From assembly GCF_000934745.1 (NCBI RefSeq), contig NZ_KN882170.1, forward strand, positions 1-64,000: DNA of 64,000 nt, given 5' to 3'. The position numbers and the translations under genes are program-made. Source of the stretch: Desulfonatronum thioautotrophicum. Lineage in GTDB: Bacteria > Desulfobacterota > Desulfovibrionia > Desulfovibrionales > Desulfonatronaceae. Below, in pieces: positions 1 to 7,577 of the stretch. The notes under the pieces were generated by a model. The model made no database searches. It was not told where the DNA came from and saw nothing but the letters and a program-made list of their open reading frames with translations. Each line of letters opens with the position of its first letter. The first letter of the stretch is position 1.

Positions 1-342
1 GATACCGATACCGATACCGATACCGATACCGATACTGATACCGACACGGATACTGATACCGACACGGATACTGATACCGACACGGATACCGACACGGATA
101 CCGACACAGATACCGACACGGACACCGATACTGACACAGATACCGATACTGATACCGACACGGATACAGACACGGATACAGACACGGATACAGACACTGA
201 TACCGATACCGACACAGATACCGATACTGATACTGACACGGATACCGATACCGATACGGACACAGACACAGATACTGACACAGATACGGATACCGATACC
301 GATACCGACACAGATACAGATACGGACACGGACACGGACACG
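1..342 (+). repeat. Hexanucleotide GAYACN tandem repeat (Asp-Thr codons)
   Basis: About 57 in-frame copies of the 6-bp unit GAT/GAC-ACN encode alternating Asp and Thr. The third codon positions shuffle between ACC, ACT, ACG and ACA and between GAT and GAC, so the tract is not a fresh slippage product. It continues beyond the left edge of the window. Confidence 0.95.
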
Positions 343-1755
343 GACGACGATGATGACGATGACGATGATGACGATGGCGTTGATCCGTTGCCACGAGATA
401 TTTCAAATGTAGTTTTTTATATGAAGGGCGATGGAGAAGTAGAAGGCCAGCAAAATTTGATTGGAGTAAAATTGGATTATAAAGGTGATGCTGAGGATAC
501 TCACCGAGATCCCAATCAACCAAAGAGCCTCTATGACGATATTGAATCTCAGGTGAATGATGCTACAGGTGGTAACTATGAAATAGTCGGCTATACAATT
601 TGGGCAGGCAGGATAATTGTAAATGTTGGTGAAACTTATCGAAATGATATCAATTTCGGGGGACAAAATGCTGCACGCATTGATGGTGTATATGACGGTT
701 TTGATGTTACTTTAAATGATCCGGGAAGCGTTGTGCCCATAGTTTTATCGACTACTGCAAGTGAACTGTTTGCTGCTCAATCCGGAGAGTTCTTTGATAG
801 CGACAGCGATACTGAAGACGGAGTGAGCGTTGATGAGAACCAGCGAGGTGATGCACAGGATCAGGGTGAATCTGAAGATAACACATCTGATTTGAAGCAA
901 GACGATGCCAAGTTTGAAAACCAGGTAGCTGCATTGAATGCAACAGAATCTGACATTGATGAACTGGATAGTGGAGTAGGTAAGGGTGAAGACAGCCAGG
1001 CACTTGGTTTTGATCAACAAATACAGCTTGTTCAAGAACAAGAGCTATCTGGTCAAGAAGAAGGACCGCCCGAGCCTGGGCAAGGGCAGCAGGGATCGCC
1101 TGGACTCGAAGGACAGGATTCTCCTGGACTGGATCAGCAAGGACAATTTGATCAAGGACAAGAGCCATCTGGTCAAGAAGAGGGATCGCCTGGACTCGGA
1201 GAGCAGGATCCTCCTGGGCTGGATCAGCAAGGACAACTTGATCAAGAACAAGAGCCATCTAGTCAAGAAGAAGGACCGCCCAAGCCGGGGCAAGGACAAC
1301 AGGGATCGCCTGGACTCGAAGAACAGGATCCTCCTGGACTGGATCAGCAAGGACAACTTGATCAAGAACAAGAGCCATCTGATCAAGAAGAAGGATCGCC
1401 CGAGTCCGGACAAGGGCAGCAGGGATCCCCTGGACTCGGAGAGCAGGATCTTCCTGGGCTGGATCAGCCTGAACTCTCAGAAAGTGATGTTGAATCAGGT
1501 GCGGGACGAGATGGGGACAGCGATGATCTGGGGGTGTTTGGCGATGTGTTTGATATGGACGATGCTACCGAATATATCCTGGAAATGGAGGATGATGGAG
1601 ACACCCAAAGCTGGGATGTTGAGGTTGTCAAGTATGACGATATACCAACAGGTCAGGGTGATTCCTATGATGGAAACTCTAGCGATTCAGAACCCACATT
1701 TGACGATTCTGGATCATCCGCGGACATGAGCGATGGTACTAGTGACATAGTATAG
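1..1755 (+). CDS. Large acidic repetitive surface protein, 3' part (5' end outside window)
   Basis: The frame is open from base 1, so the gene starts upstream. The first ~115 codons are almost only Asp-Thr repeats, followed by a run of eleven Asp, a short globular-looking stretch of about 110 residues (Tyr/Val/Ile rich, near bases 388-750), an acidic linker, and then four long Gly/Pro/Gln/Glu repeats. It ends in an acidic Ser/Asp-rich tail with the terminal residues DIV. Asp-Thr repeats resemble Ca2+-binding thrombospondin-3/RTX-like tracts, and the Gly-Pro-Gln blocks look collagen- or stalk-like. An extracellular adhesin or matrix protein exported by a type I system is an inference; I see no PEP-CTERM or LPXTG signal. 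Codons inside the Asp-Thr tract vary synonymously while the residues do not, pointing to selection on the protein. A hairpin terminator follows 14 bases after the stop. Confidence 0.75.
   Translation, partial: DTDTDTDTDTDTDTDTDTDTDTDTDTDTDTDTDTDTDTDTDTDTDTDTDTDTDTDTDTDTDTDTDTDTDTDTDTDTDTDTDTDTDTDTDTDTDTDTDTDTDTDTDTDTDTDTDTDDDDDDDDDDDGVDPLPRDISNVVFYMKGDGEVEGQQNLIGVKLDYKGDAEDTHRDPNQPKSLYDDIESQVNDATGGNYEIVGYTIWAGRIIVNVGETYRNDINFGGQNAARIDGVYDGFDVTLNDPGSVVPIVLSTTASELFAAQSGEFFDSDSDTEDGVSVDENQRGDAQDQGESEDNTSDLKQDDAKFENQVAALNATESDIDELDSGVGKGEDSQALGFDQQIQLVQEQELSGQEEGPPEPGQGQQGSPGLEGQDSPGLDQQGQFDQGQEPSGQEEGSPGLGEQDPPGLDQQGQLDQEQEPSSQEEGPPKPGQGQQGSPGLEEQDPPGLDQQGQLDQEQEPSDQEEGSPESGQGQQGSPGLGEQDLPGLDQPELSESDVESGAGRDGDSDDLGVFGDVFDMDDATEYILEMEDDGDTQSWDVEVVKYDDIPTGQGDSYDGNSSDSEPTFDDSGSSADMSDGTSDIV
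1042..1470 (+). repeat. In-frame 90/120-bp tandem repeats in the surface protein
   Basis: Units begin at 1042, 1162, 1252 and 1372 with the sequence GAGCYATCT. The spacings are 120, 90 and 120 bp, so the second unit lacks one 30-bp sub-block. Each unit encodes a 30-40 residue block built from QEEG, GQQGSPGL, EQDPPGLDQQGQ and DQEQEPS motifs. The near-identity of units suggests recent recombination and length variation. Confidence 0.9.
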
Positions 1756-1769
1756 AAATCTCAGACAGG

Positions 1770-1808
1770 AAAAGCCGGACCTGGGTTCAACCCAGGTCCG
1801 GCTTTTTT
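1770..1808 (+). terminator. Rho-independent terminator of the surface protein gene
   Basis: A perfect 16-bp stem (AAAAGCCGGACCTGGG at 1770-1785 pairing with 1791-1806) with a 5-base loop TTCAA is followed by a short T tract. It starts 15 bases after the stop codon at 1755. Confidence 0.93.
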
Positions 1809-1850
1809 GTAAAAATGTCCGGGATGGTTCATTTCACTGAAGAAAGTAGG

Positions 1851-1879
1851 TTGACACTTTTTTTGGAGGGTTATTTAAC
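1851..1879 (+). promoter_or_regulatory. Possible sigma-70 promoter with no obvious gene behind it
   Basis: TTGACA at 1851-1856 is separated by 17 bases from TTTAAC at 1874-1879. The -35 box is perfect and the -10 box matches 4 of 6. The first clear plus-strand gene starts over 600 bp downstream, so if real it would make a non-coding or leader transcript through the inverted repeat at 2065-2147. Confidence 0.3.
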
Positions 1880-2064
1880 TCCCTCTTTATGGTTCGCCGG
1901 GTCAGGCAGCATCGCAAGAATGCGAAAACCGCCCAATCGTTGCACTATCAAATCGGGCTCTTCGACGTTGGATGTGGGATTCTCGTAACAGTCTGGCATG
2001 GTGCGTAATCCCTGTTCGGAGCCCCCGCCGGAGGCATCCCCGTCCGTCGCCCACGGTTAAGAGG

Positions 2065-2147
2065 GGCACGAGTAAGCTAAGCCTATCAAGGCATGGCTAC
2101 AGCCATCCCAGGAGGGGCTTCCTTGATGGGCTTGAATTACTCGTGCC
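2065..2147. repeat. Interrupted 27-bp inverted repeat with inner hairpin
   Basis: Left arm 2065-2091 begins GGCACGAGTAA and right arm 2121-2147 ends TTACTCGTGCC. About 23 of 27 positions pair. The 29-base middle contains a perfect 6-bp hairpin, ATGGCT-AC-AGCCAT, at 2093-2106. A folded single strand would have a long stem, an asymmetric bulge and an apical hairpin, which is more elaborate than a terminator, and no T tract follows. It lacks the conserved ends of integron attC sites as I know them. Confidence 0.6.
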
Positions 2148-2458
2148 ATCATCAGGGGGCGAAGAGAGCCTCCGGACATTGCATGGTCCTGGGGGTAATT
2201 CCAAACTCAACGTCGAAGAATCGGGACATATTGCTCGCTTGATGCACAGTGAAGGATATCCCTCGCAAGCAGTCATCCATGCCCTTTCGCATCCGTCCGG
2301 TAGTCCCAGTTTTCCTGAATAGCCAACAGCTCATGCCCACACACCACGACATCGCCCTGGGCGAATCCAACCACGGTATTCGTCTGATTCCGGAGAGAGA
2401 ATGTTCGAAATGTGCCAGCGCATTCAAGTTGAATTCCTTAACACTTGAAACAACAAAG

Positions 2459-2477
2459 GCTCACGAAGTCCGTGAGC
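2459..2477 (+). promoter_or_regulatory. Small leader hairpin upstream of the 1258-residue gene
   Basis: A perfect 7-bp stem, GCTCACG/CGTGAGC, with loop AAGTC ends 34 bases before the ATG at 2512. There is no T tract, so it may be a leader structure or an operator; its role is unknown. Confidence 0.3.
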
Positions 2478-2511
2478 GAAATCTTAGAACACAGTTGAGG
2501 GGGCAATCCAA

Positions 2512-5500
2512 ATGGCTCAGTCGGCCAGCATTTTCGTGTTGATCGCGAGTTTCCGCGATCCAGAATGCGCCAAAACTTTAACTGACATGTACGAGCAGGC
2601 CGCAGACCCTGAACGGGTCTTCGCCGGCATATGCTGGCAATACGATCCCGAGGATCCTTTCGACTGCATGGAACCTGGACTGGTCTGGACTCAAAATGTC
2701 CGCGTTGATCGCGTTCCGTTTACCGAAAGCGAAGGAGTGTGCTGGGCTCGGAGTCGCGCTCAAGCCCTTTTTCGCGACGAGGAATACGTCCTCGTTATTG
2801 ACAGCCACATGCGTTTTGAACCGAAGTGGGATCAGAGATTGGTCGCTGAACTTAAGGCTTGCCCCGCGAAGAAATCCATACTGAGTTGTTACCCTCCCAG
2901 TTTTACACTGCCTCTAAAGAAGAAATATCCGCCCGCCATCGTTAATTGCGCAGAAATGCGGCCTCTTCGATGGCCGCCTCCTGACGAACGTTATCCGAAA
3001 GGAAGCATTCGCGGTCAACTTGATTTTCTTGCGCTTCGCAGGACATACGACACGCCCATACGGGGAGCATTTATCGCCGCAGGATACTCTTTCATGCCAG
3101 CAGATGTTTTAAGGAATATCCCGTTTGACCCTTTCATCGACTGGGAGGAGGAGGAGATATCCTACTCCATCAGGCTATGGACACATGGCTGGAATATTTA
3201 TGCGCCGCGTGAACACTTAGTGCATCACCTTTACGCCCGGGACCGTGACGACAAAGGGAGTCACTATTTCCGCAGCCACATTTCCAAAGAGCGCTTGGTT
3301 GAGCGGTTCCTAAGATCCAAACGACGATGCTTCCACCTCCTGGGAGTGATCGAGTGCGATGAACCTGCCGCCCTGACGGACCTTGCAAAATACGATTTGG
3401 GGCAGTCCAGAACCCTTCGGGATTTCGAGGCTTTCTCCGGCGTTTATATTCGGTCCCAGAACGTGTCAATACGAGCTCAGGAATCTTGGTTCTCGCTCTT
3501 GTCGCCGGCCCACTACCTGAACTTTAAATGGGACCGTCTGCGAGACGCTTACGCCTTCGATTATGAAGACGAACGGGTTCCTCCGGTACCTTCAGGCTCC
3601 CGGCCTGCAGTCACCCAAACAGTGCGCGCCGGCTTGATGGCTGCATTCGCCGGCCTAGGGGTGCGGTCCCTTCTCGACCTCGCCTGCGGCGGTTCGGATT
3701 GGCTTCGGCCGGAAGAGACGCCTCTCGACCACTACATCGGGATCGATTTCATTCCTGAAGCTCTCGGCCCTTTAAAAGAGAAATATTCTGCGAAAGAGGC
3801 AATCGAATACCGGTTACAGGATATTCGCCGTTCTCCGCTACCGTCCTGCGACGCGGTTCTGGCCCGCGACTGTTTCACGCATTTTTCTTATCGCGATATC
3901 GTCGATTCCTTGCGGAACATAAAGAATAGTGGTGCATGTTACCTTTTCGCCTCTCATTACAAGGGCGTCGAAATGAACCTCGGCACGAAGGCAAAGCAAG
4001 GGGCCTGGAACCGGTTGAACCTTACTCTACCGCCCTATTGTTTCCCAGAGCCGCTTCGGATCATCGATGACCTGCCGAAACGGGGAAAATGCCTCGGCGT
4101 CTGGCACGTCAACGCCATCCCGGAAATGTCTCCCAACCCGACTCTACGGGTCGTTTCCAACTCAACTGTCTGGACGGTTTACGATAACTTTATTTGCTTC
4201 GATGAAACAGAGTATCTCGCATCTTTACGGTTTTCTGACCAGGTATCTACAAGAGAGAAAAATACAGTTATCTCGATAGATATTGACAAATGCAGTGCCA
4301 GCTTCGTTTTTCGCGATATTATCGAACGTATAAGAACTGTTTTTGGGCTTCGTTCTCATAAATTAGCTGTGTATTTAATGCGTTTTTGTACCAGAAATTA
4401 TACTTTTAAAATTCCTAAGACTAGATCTGTTGTCTTAATTCCACTATTACAGAGCAAAAATTTTTTATCATTACAGTCATATATCGATGAAAAACAAGCA
4501 CATGAAGAGAATTTGATTCTTTATAATGGTTCTGCTGCATTTATGCATTCTGAAAAATGCAGACCAACCGACGTCCCCATTCTGCTAGAGACTACAGGGA
4601 GGCCTATAAGCCGGATGGTATGGGATTTCTGTGTCATTGAGGCCGAGTCGAAAATCGTTTCCTATGCTACACAAAAGGTTTTGAAAAAGAAGGCACTGCC
4701 GGACTTTGTTCACCGCCTTGTCGCAGGCGGAGACTTTATGCTGTCCCGCGAAATGCCGGGGTTTGTCGACAGTAAGGGTGTAGATTGGCCGACACGTGAG
4801 TTGCAGCCGTATCTTTTTGGCGCGGATATCGCCCTGGTCAATCTTGAGTGTGTCATCAGTGGTCAAGGGAACTTCTTCGACAAGGGTGAACGGAGGCCTT
4901 ACTACTACCGGGCACCTGCCGAAATGATAAATGTTCTCGTGGCCGCCGGGGTTACTGCCACGACAACGGCTAACAATCATGCCATGGATTTCGGGCCGGA
5001 AGCCCTGCTCGAGCAGTCCGCGTTGCTCTCCCGGGCTGGTATTGCTGCAGCTGGCGGCGGTGGCAATATTATGGAAGCCTCTCGCCCGGTCTACCTGCGG
5101 GCAGGTGACCTGATCGTCGCTGTCATCTCGTTTGCCACAGAGCAGAAAAGGCTGGCAGCTTCCGTTTCCAGCGGCGGAATTTTTTCGGTTCAGGGCAACA
5201 CGGACGCAATGGACATCTTGGCTCCGGTTATTCGTGAAGCCAAGAGCCATGCGGACCTAGTTGTCGTATCGCCCCACTGGGGCACCAACTGGCGGGAGAA
5301 ACCGAGCGAAAATATCAGGCGCTTGGCTTGGGGCATTATCGATGCAGGTGCGGATGCCATCCTTGGCCATTCGGCCCACATCCTGCAAGGTGTCGAGGTG
5401 TATTCAGGCAGGCCCATTGTCTACGACATGGGCTCACTGTTATTCGACCGCGTTTTCGAAAATCGACTCCGGCTTTCTGCATTGTTCGAACTTTTGTTCA

Positions 5501-6288
5501 ACCAAGAGGGCCTGCATGGTCTCGTCATACGCCCCCTAAGGCTCGAACCGGGAAAGGTGCGCCCAGCGGCCCCTAATGAGCGAGGAGCGATCTTCCGACT
5601 CATAGAAGGACTCAGTAAAGAGCTCGGCTCCACTGCCCCTTTCACCCGCACAAGGGACACGTTGAACCTCCGGCTATACCCTGCGGGTGCATCGCCACGT
5701 CGGCAGGATCCTTACAAGACATTCGAACGTAATAAAGTCCGTCCCTTACCTCACACCCAAAGGGCACTAGACGACGCCAATATATTTTACACCACCCCCC
5801 CGGAGTTCTTGCCAGACAAAGCACTCAATTTCGGTGATGAACTGACAATATTCGGCGCGCGATGTGTGTCACAAGTACGGACAGGTTATGGCTTCCTGGT
5901 TGAAGTCTATTTCCGATTACGTGACTCCAAGGGGCGGAACTGGCGTGCAGCTTTATGGGCCAAGGAGAGGGGCACCGGTTCGAACTTCCTGTATCGGCAT
6001 CCCATTGCCGAAGGAGCTTGGCTACCCGATTCACCACCTGATAATCGTATCGCCTGCGACCGTTTCATTGTTCGCCCGCCCCGTAGTCCGACTCCCGGAA
6101 TCTATGACCTTTATTGGGCGCTAGTGGATGTGGCAACGAGCAAAATATGGAAGCCAGCCGAAAAGGTTCCATACACCCCTGATAGCCCGGTGCATGTTGG
6201 AGTTATCCGCTTCACGGACTCTGCCCCACAAGGGGTCAGAGGACTTGTCGCAGAAAATACGGAATGGTCATTCGCAAAATGGAGTTGA
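2512..6288 (+). CDS. Trimodular protein: GT60-like glycosyltransferase, methyltransferase, CapA-like phosphoesterase
   Basis: Residues ~5-290 match the GlcNAc-transferase family related to Skp1-hydroxyproline GlcNAc transferase (GT60), with the telling motif IDSHMRF near residue 97 followed by a conserved Trp-Asp. Residues ~335-530 form a class I SAM methyltransferase with LLDLACGGSDW near 387. Residues ~735-1000 are a CapA/PgsA-type (PGA_cap) metallophosphatase-like domain: GGDFML (~738), TANNHAMDFG (~818), SPHWG (~919), GHSAH (~951), YDMGSLLFD (~970). A beta-rich tail (~1090-1258) may bind substrate. Between methyltransferase and CapA (~545-690) lies an unrecognised segment whose DNA is strikingly AT-rich. 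The ATG is preceded by GAGGGGG about 8 bases upstream. A role in decorating or assembling a cell-surface polymer is inferred. It stands alone, with no co-directional partner. Confidence 0.78.
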   Translation: MAQSASIFVLIASFRDPECAKTLTDMYEQAADPERVFAGICWQYDPEDPFDCMEPGLVWTQNVRVDRVPFTESEGVCWARSRAQALFRDEEYVLVIDSHMRFEPKWDQRLVAELKACPAKKSILSCYPPSFTLPLKKKYPPAIVNCAEMRPLRWPPPDERYPKGSIRGQLDFLALRRTYDTPIRGAFIAAGYSFMPADVLRNIPFDPFIDWEEEEISYSIRLWTHGWNIYAPREHLVHHLYARDRDDKGSHYFRSHISKERLVERFLRSKRRCFHLLGVIECDEPAALTDLAKYDLGQSRTLRDFEAFSGVYIRSQNVSIRAQESWFSLLSPAHYLNFKWDRLRDAYAFDYEDERVPPVPSGSRPAVTQTVRAGLMAAFAGLGVRSLLDLACGGSDWLRPEETPLDHYIGIDFIPEALGPLKEKYSAKEAIEYRLQDIRRSPLPSCDAVLARDCFTHFSYRDIVDSLRNIKNSGACYLFASHYKGVEMNLGTKAKQGAWNRLNLTLPPYCFPEPLRIIDDLPKRGKCLGVWHVNAIPEMSPNPTLRVVSNSTVWTVYDNFICFDETEYLASLRFSDQVSTREKNTVISIDIDKCSASFVFRDIIERIRTVFGLRSHKLAVYLMRFCTRNYTFKIPKTRSVVLIPLLQSKNFLSLQSYIDEKQAHEENLILYNGSAAFMHSEKCRPTDVPILLETTGRPISRMVWDFCVIEAESKIVSYATQKVLKKKALPDFVHRLVAGGDFMLSREMPGFVDSKGVDWPTRELQPYLFGADIALVNLECVISGQGNFFDKGERRPYYYRAPAEMINVLVAAGVTATTTANNHAMDFGPEALLEQSALLSRAGIAAAGGGGNIMEASRPVYLRAGDLIVAVISFATEQKRLAASVSSGGIFSVQGNTDAMDILAPVIREAKSHADLVVVSPHWGTNWREKPSENIRRLAWGIIDAGADAILGHSAHILQGVEVYSGRPIVYDMGSLLFDRVFENRLRLSALFELLFNQEGLHGLVIRPLRLEPGKVRPAAPNERGAIFRLIEGLSKELGSTAPFTRTRDTLNLRLYPAGASPRRQDPYKTFERNKVRPLPHTQRALDDANIFYTTPPEFLPDKALNFGDELTIFGARCVSQVRTGYGFLVEVYFRLRDSKGRNWRAALWAKERGTGSNFLYRHPIAEGAWLPDSPPDNRIACDRFIVRPPRSPTPGIYDLYWALVDVATSKIWKPAEKVPYTPDSPVHVGVIRFTDSAPQGVRGLVAENTEWSFAKWS

Positions 6289-6777
6289 GATTTAGAGGCA
6301 TAGCAATTTGTAGCGGGCGGTGAGCAAACCTTCGGCATCGTGCGCGTACCATGCCAATGAAATTAACTCATCCCTGCCCACTTCACTCGACCACATTTTT
6401 GTTTTCTTCCCAGGAGTATGGCACGCGAGGGGGGGGCATGGCCAAGCACCAGATAATATTTCAGCGGCAACAAATATTCTGCCCCCACGGTGTTCCAATG
6501 GCCACACACCGGAACCTTTGGGGGGACAAACGCCCCTGGGTTGCCGACATGACGAGCATTACATCGGCATGGGCCGCGTTCCGGCCAGGGTGACGAGGTA
6601 GTGGCCTTTGCGGTCGCGGTTGTTGTAGCGGAAGATGGTTTCCACTAGGTTGGCGTGCAGATGTCCGTATTTTTCGGCATACTGACGGCTGATCCAGCGG
6701 TAATAGATTTCCAGTCTTTTTCTTACATGAAAGAATAATCCAAATGCTGTAAAAAACACCCCCCAGAGGCATGAAAA
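6289..6777. other. 489-bp interval with possible transposase debris
   Basis: No intact gene. A G-rich/C-rich inverted repeat (GGGGGCA near 6433 and TGCCCCC near 6479, with AATATTT/AAATATT inside) and minus-strand protein-like fragments suggest a decayed insertion. The 3' end supplies the ribosome binding site AGAGG (6765-6769) for the next gene. Confidence 0.4.
6559..6726 (-). pseudogene. Possible transposase C-terminal fragment
   Basis: A short minus-strand frame ends at 6559 and reads LEIYYRWISRQYAEKY, then ETIFRYNNRD. The FRYNNR block with a preceding Tyr-rich helix recalls the C-terminus of ISXO2/IS1595-type DDE transposases, but the match is from memory and short. There is no start codon with a ribosome binding site and nothing resembling the catalytic core upstream. 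If it is a gene fragment it is dead. Confidence 0.25.
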
Positions 6778-7554
6778 GTGTTCACCCTCCACAATTCATT
6801 CGGCTCCCCCCTGTTCTCCATGAGCCGGGCGTTGTCCGCGCCCGTTCCCAAGGGCACCCCCCTGAAGCTGCTGTTGCGCGGGCAGATTGTCGGCATCGTG
6901 CTGATGCTTTTCGCTTTGTCTTTGGTTTCGGTCCTGGGCATGGTGGCGGTGTTCTATCCCTCCGTTTCCGAAGGCAGCATCGCGGCGGCGGAAACGGCCC
7001 GCAACATCGGCTTTGGCGCGGGCGTGTTCGGTTTGAGTCTTGTGTTCCTGACGGTGTTTCATCGTCAGTACGCGCCATACACCGCACCGGTGTACGCCCT
7101 GGCCGGCGGAGTGTTCATGTCCGGCCTGTCCATGGGCTTCGAGGCTCGTTTTCCCGGCATAGCTGTCCAGTCGATTTTCCTGACCTTGGCCATTTTCTGC
7201 TCCATGCTCTTCCTCTACTCCACCAGGATCATCAAGGTCACCCGCCAACTGATGACGTTCATCTTCACGGCCACGGCAGCCATTGCCCTGACTTATCTGG
7301 CCGGGTTCCTGCTGCTCCTGCTGGGCATGCCCATCCCGTTCCTGCACGCCGCCGGGACCGGCGGAATCTTGTGGTTCGGCTTCATCGTGACCATCGCGGC
7401 CATGAACCTGCTGGTGGATTTCCAGCGCATTGAAAAGCTGGAAAGCCGCCAACACCCCGCATACATGCCCTGGTTCGTGGGCCTGGGCTTGATGGTCAGC
7501 CTGGTCTGGTTGTACATCTCTGTGCTCCGACTTCTGGCTCGGGTTCGCAGATAG
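6778..7554 (+). CDS. Bax inhibitor-1/YccA-like membrane protein
   Basis: The 258-residue protein has about seven hydrophobic segments (first near residues 35-57, last near 232-252) and the short conserved linkers of the BaxI_1 (DUF4870-unrelated, YccA/Bax-inhibitor-like) group. Examples are a basic motif after the fourth segment (RIIKVTRQ) and a late FQRIEKLESRQHPAYM loop. Members are multi-pass inner-membrane proteins, some acting as pH-sensitive Ca2+ leak channels; the role here is unknown. I chose GTG 6778 because AGAGG lies 8 bases upstream. ATG 6820 is an alternative that would remove a non-conserved 14-residue N-terminus. It converges on the minus-strand cassette 24 bp downstream, and no terminator is visible between them. 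Confidence 0.75.
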   Translation: MFTLHNSFGSPLFSMSRALSAPVPKGTPLKLLLRGQIVGIVLMLFALSLVSVLGMVAVFYPSVSEGSIAAAETARNIGFGAGVFGLSLVFLTVFHRQYAPYTAPVYALAGGVFMSGLSMGFEARFPGIAVQSIFLTLAIFCSMLFLYSTRIIKVTRQLMTFIFTATAAIALTYLAGFLLLLLGMPIPFLHAAGTGGILWFGFIVTIAAMNLLVDFQRIEKLESRQHPAYMPWFVGLGLMVSLVWLYISVLRLLARVRR

Positions 7555-7577
7555 AAAAGACCACTCGGGCAACACTT

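Larger units (their letters stand above)
1756..2511. other. Gene-poor 756-bp interval with nested inverted repeats
   Basis: No convincing gene of normal length is present. I see the terminator, a possible promoter (1851-1879), a long interrupted inverted repeat (2065-2147), and a separate 12-bp inverted pair (1959-1970 with 2208-2219), each next to a copy of AATCGGG. Two minus-strand frames read like protein without being recognisable. One has ATG at 1999 and stop at 1871 (42 residues). The other is an open stretch at 2437-2273 with no start codon. They may be remnants of a decayed mobile element. Confidence 0.5.

Noticed and set aside
1-342. CRISPR-like short repeats
   Set aside because: Units are contiguous hexamers in a continuous coding frame with no spacers.
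2065-2147. Integron attC site or DGR template
   Set aside because: No attC core sites, integrase, reverse transcriptase or duplicated variable repeat is present.
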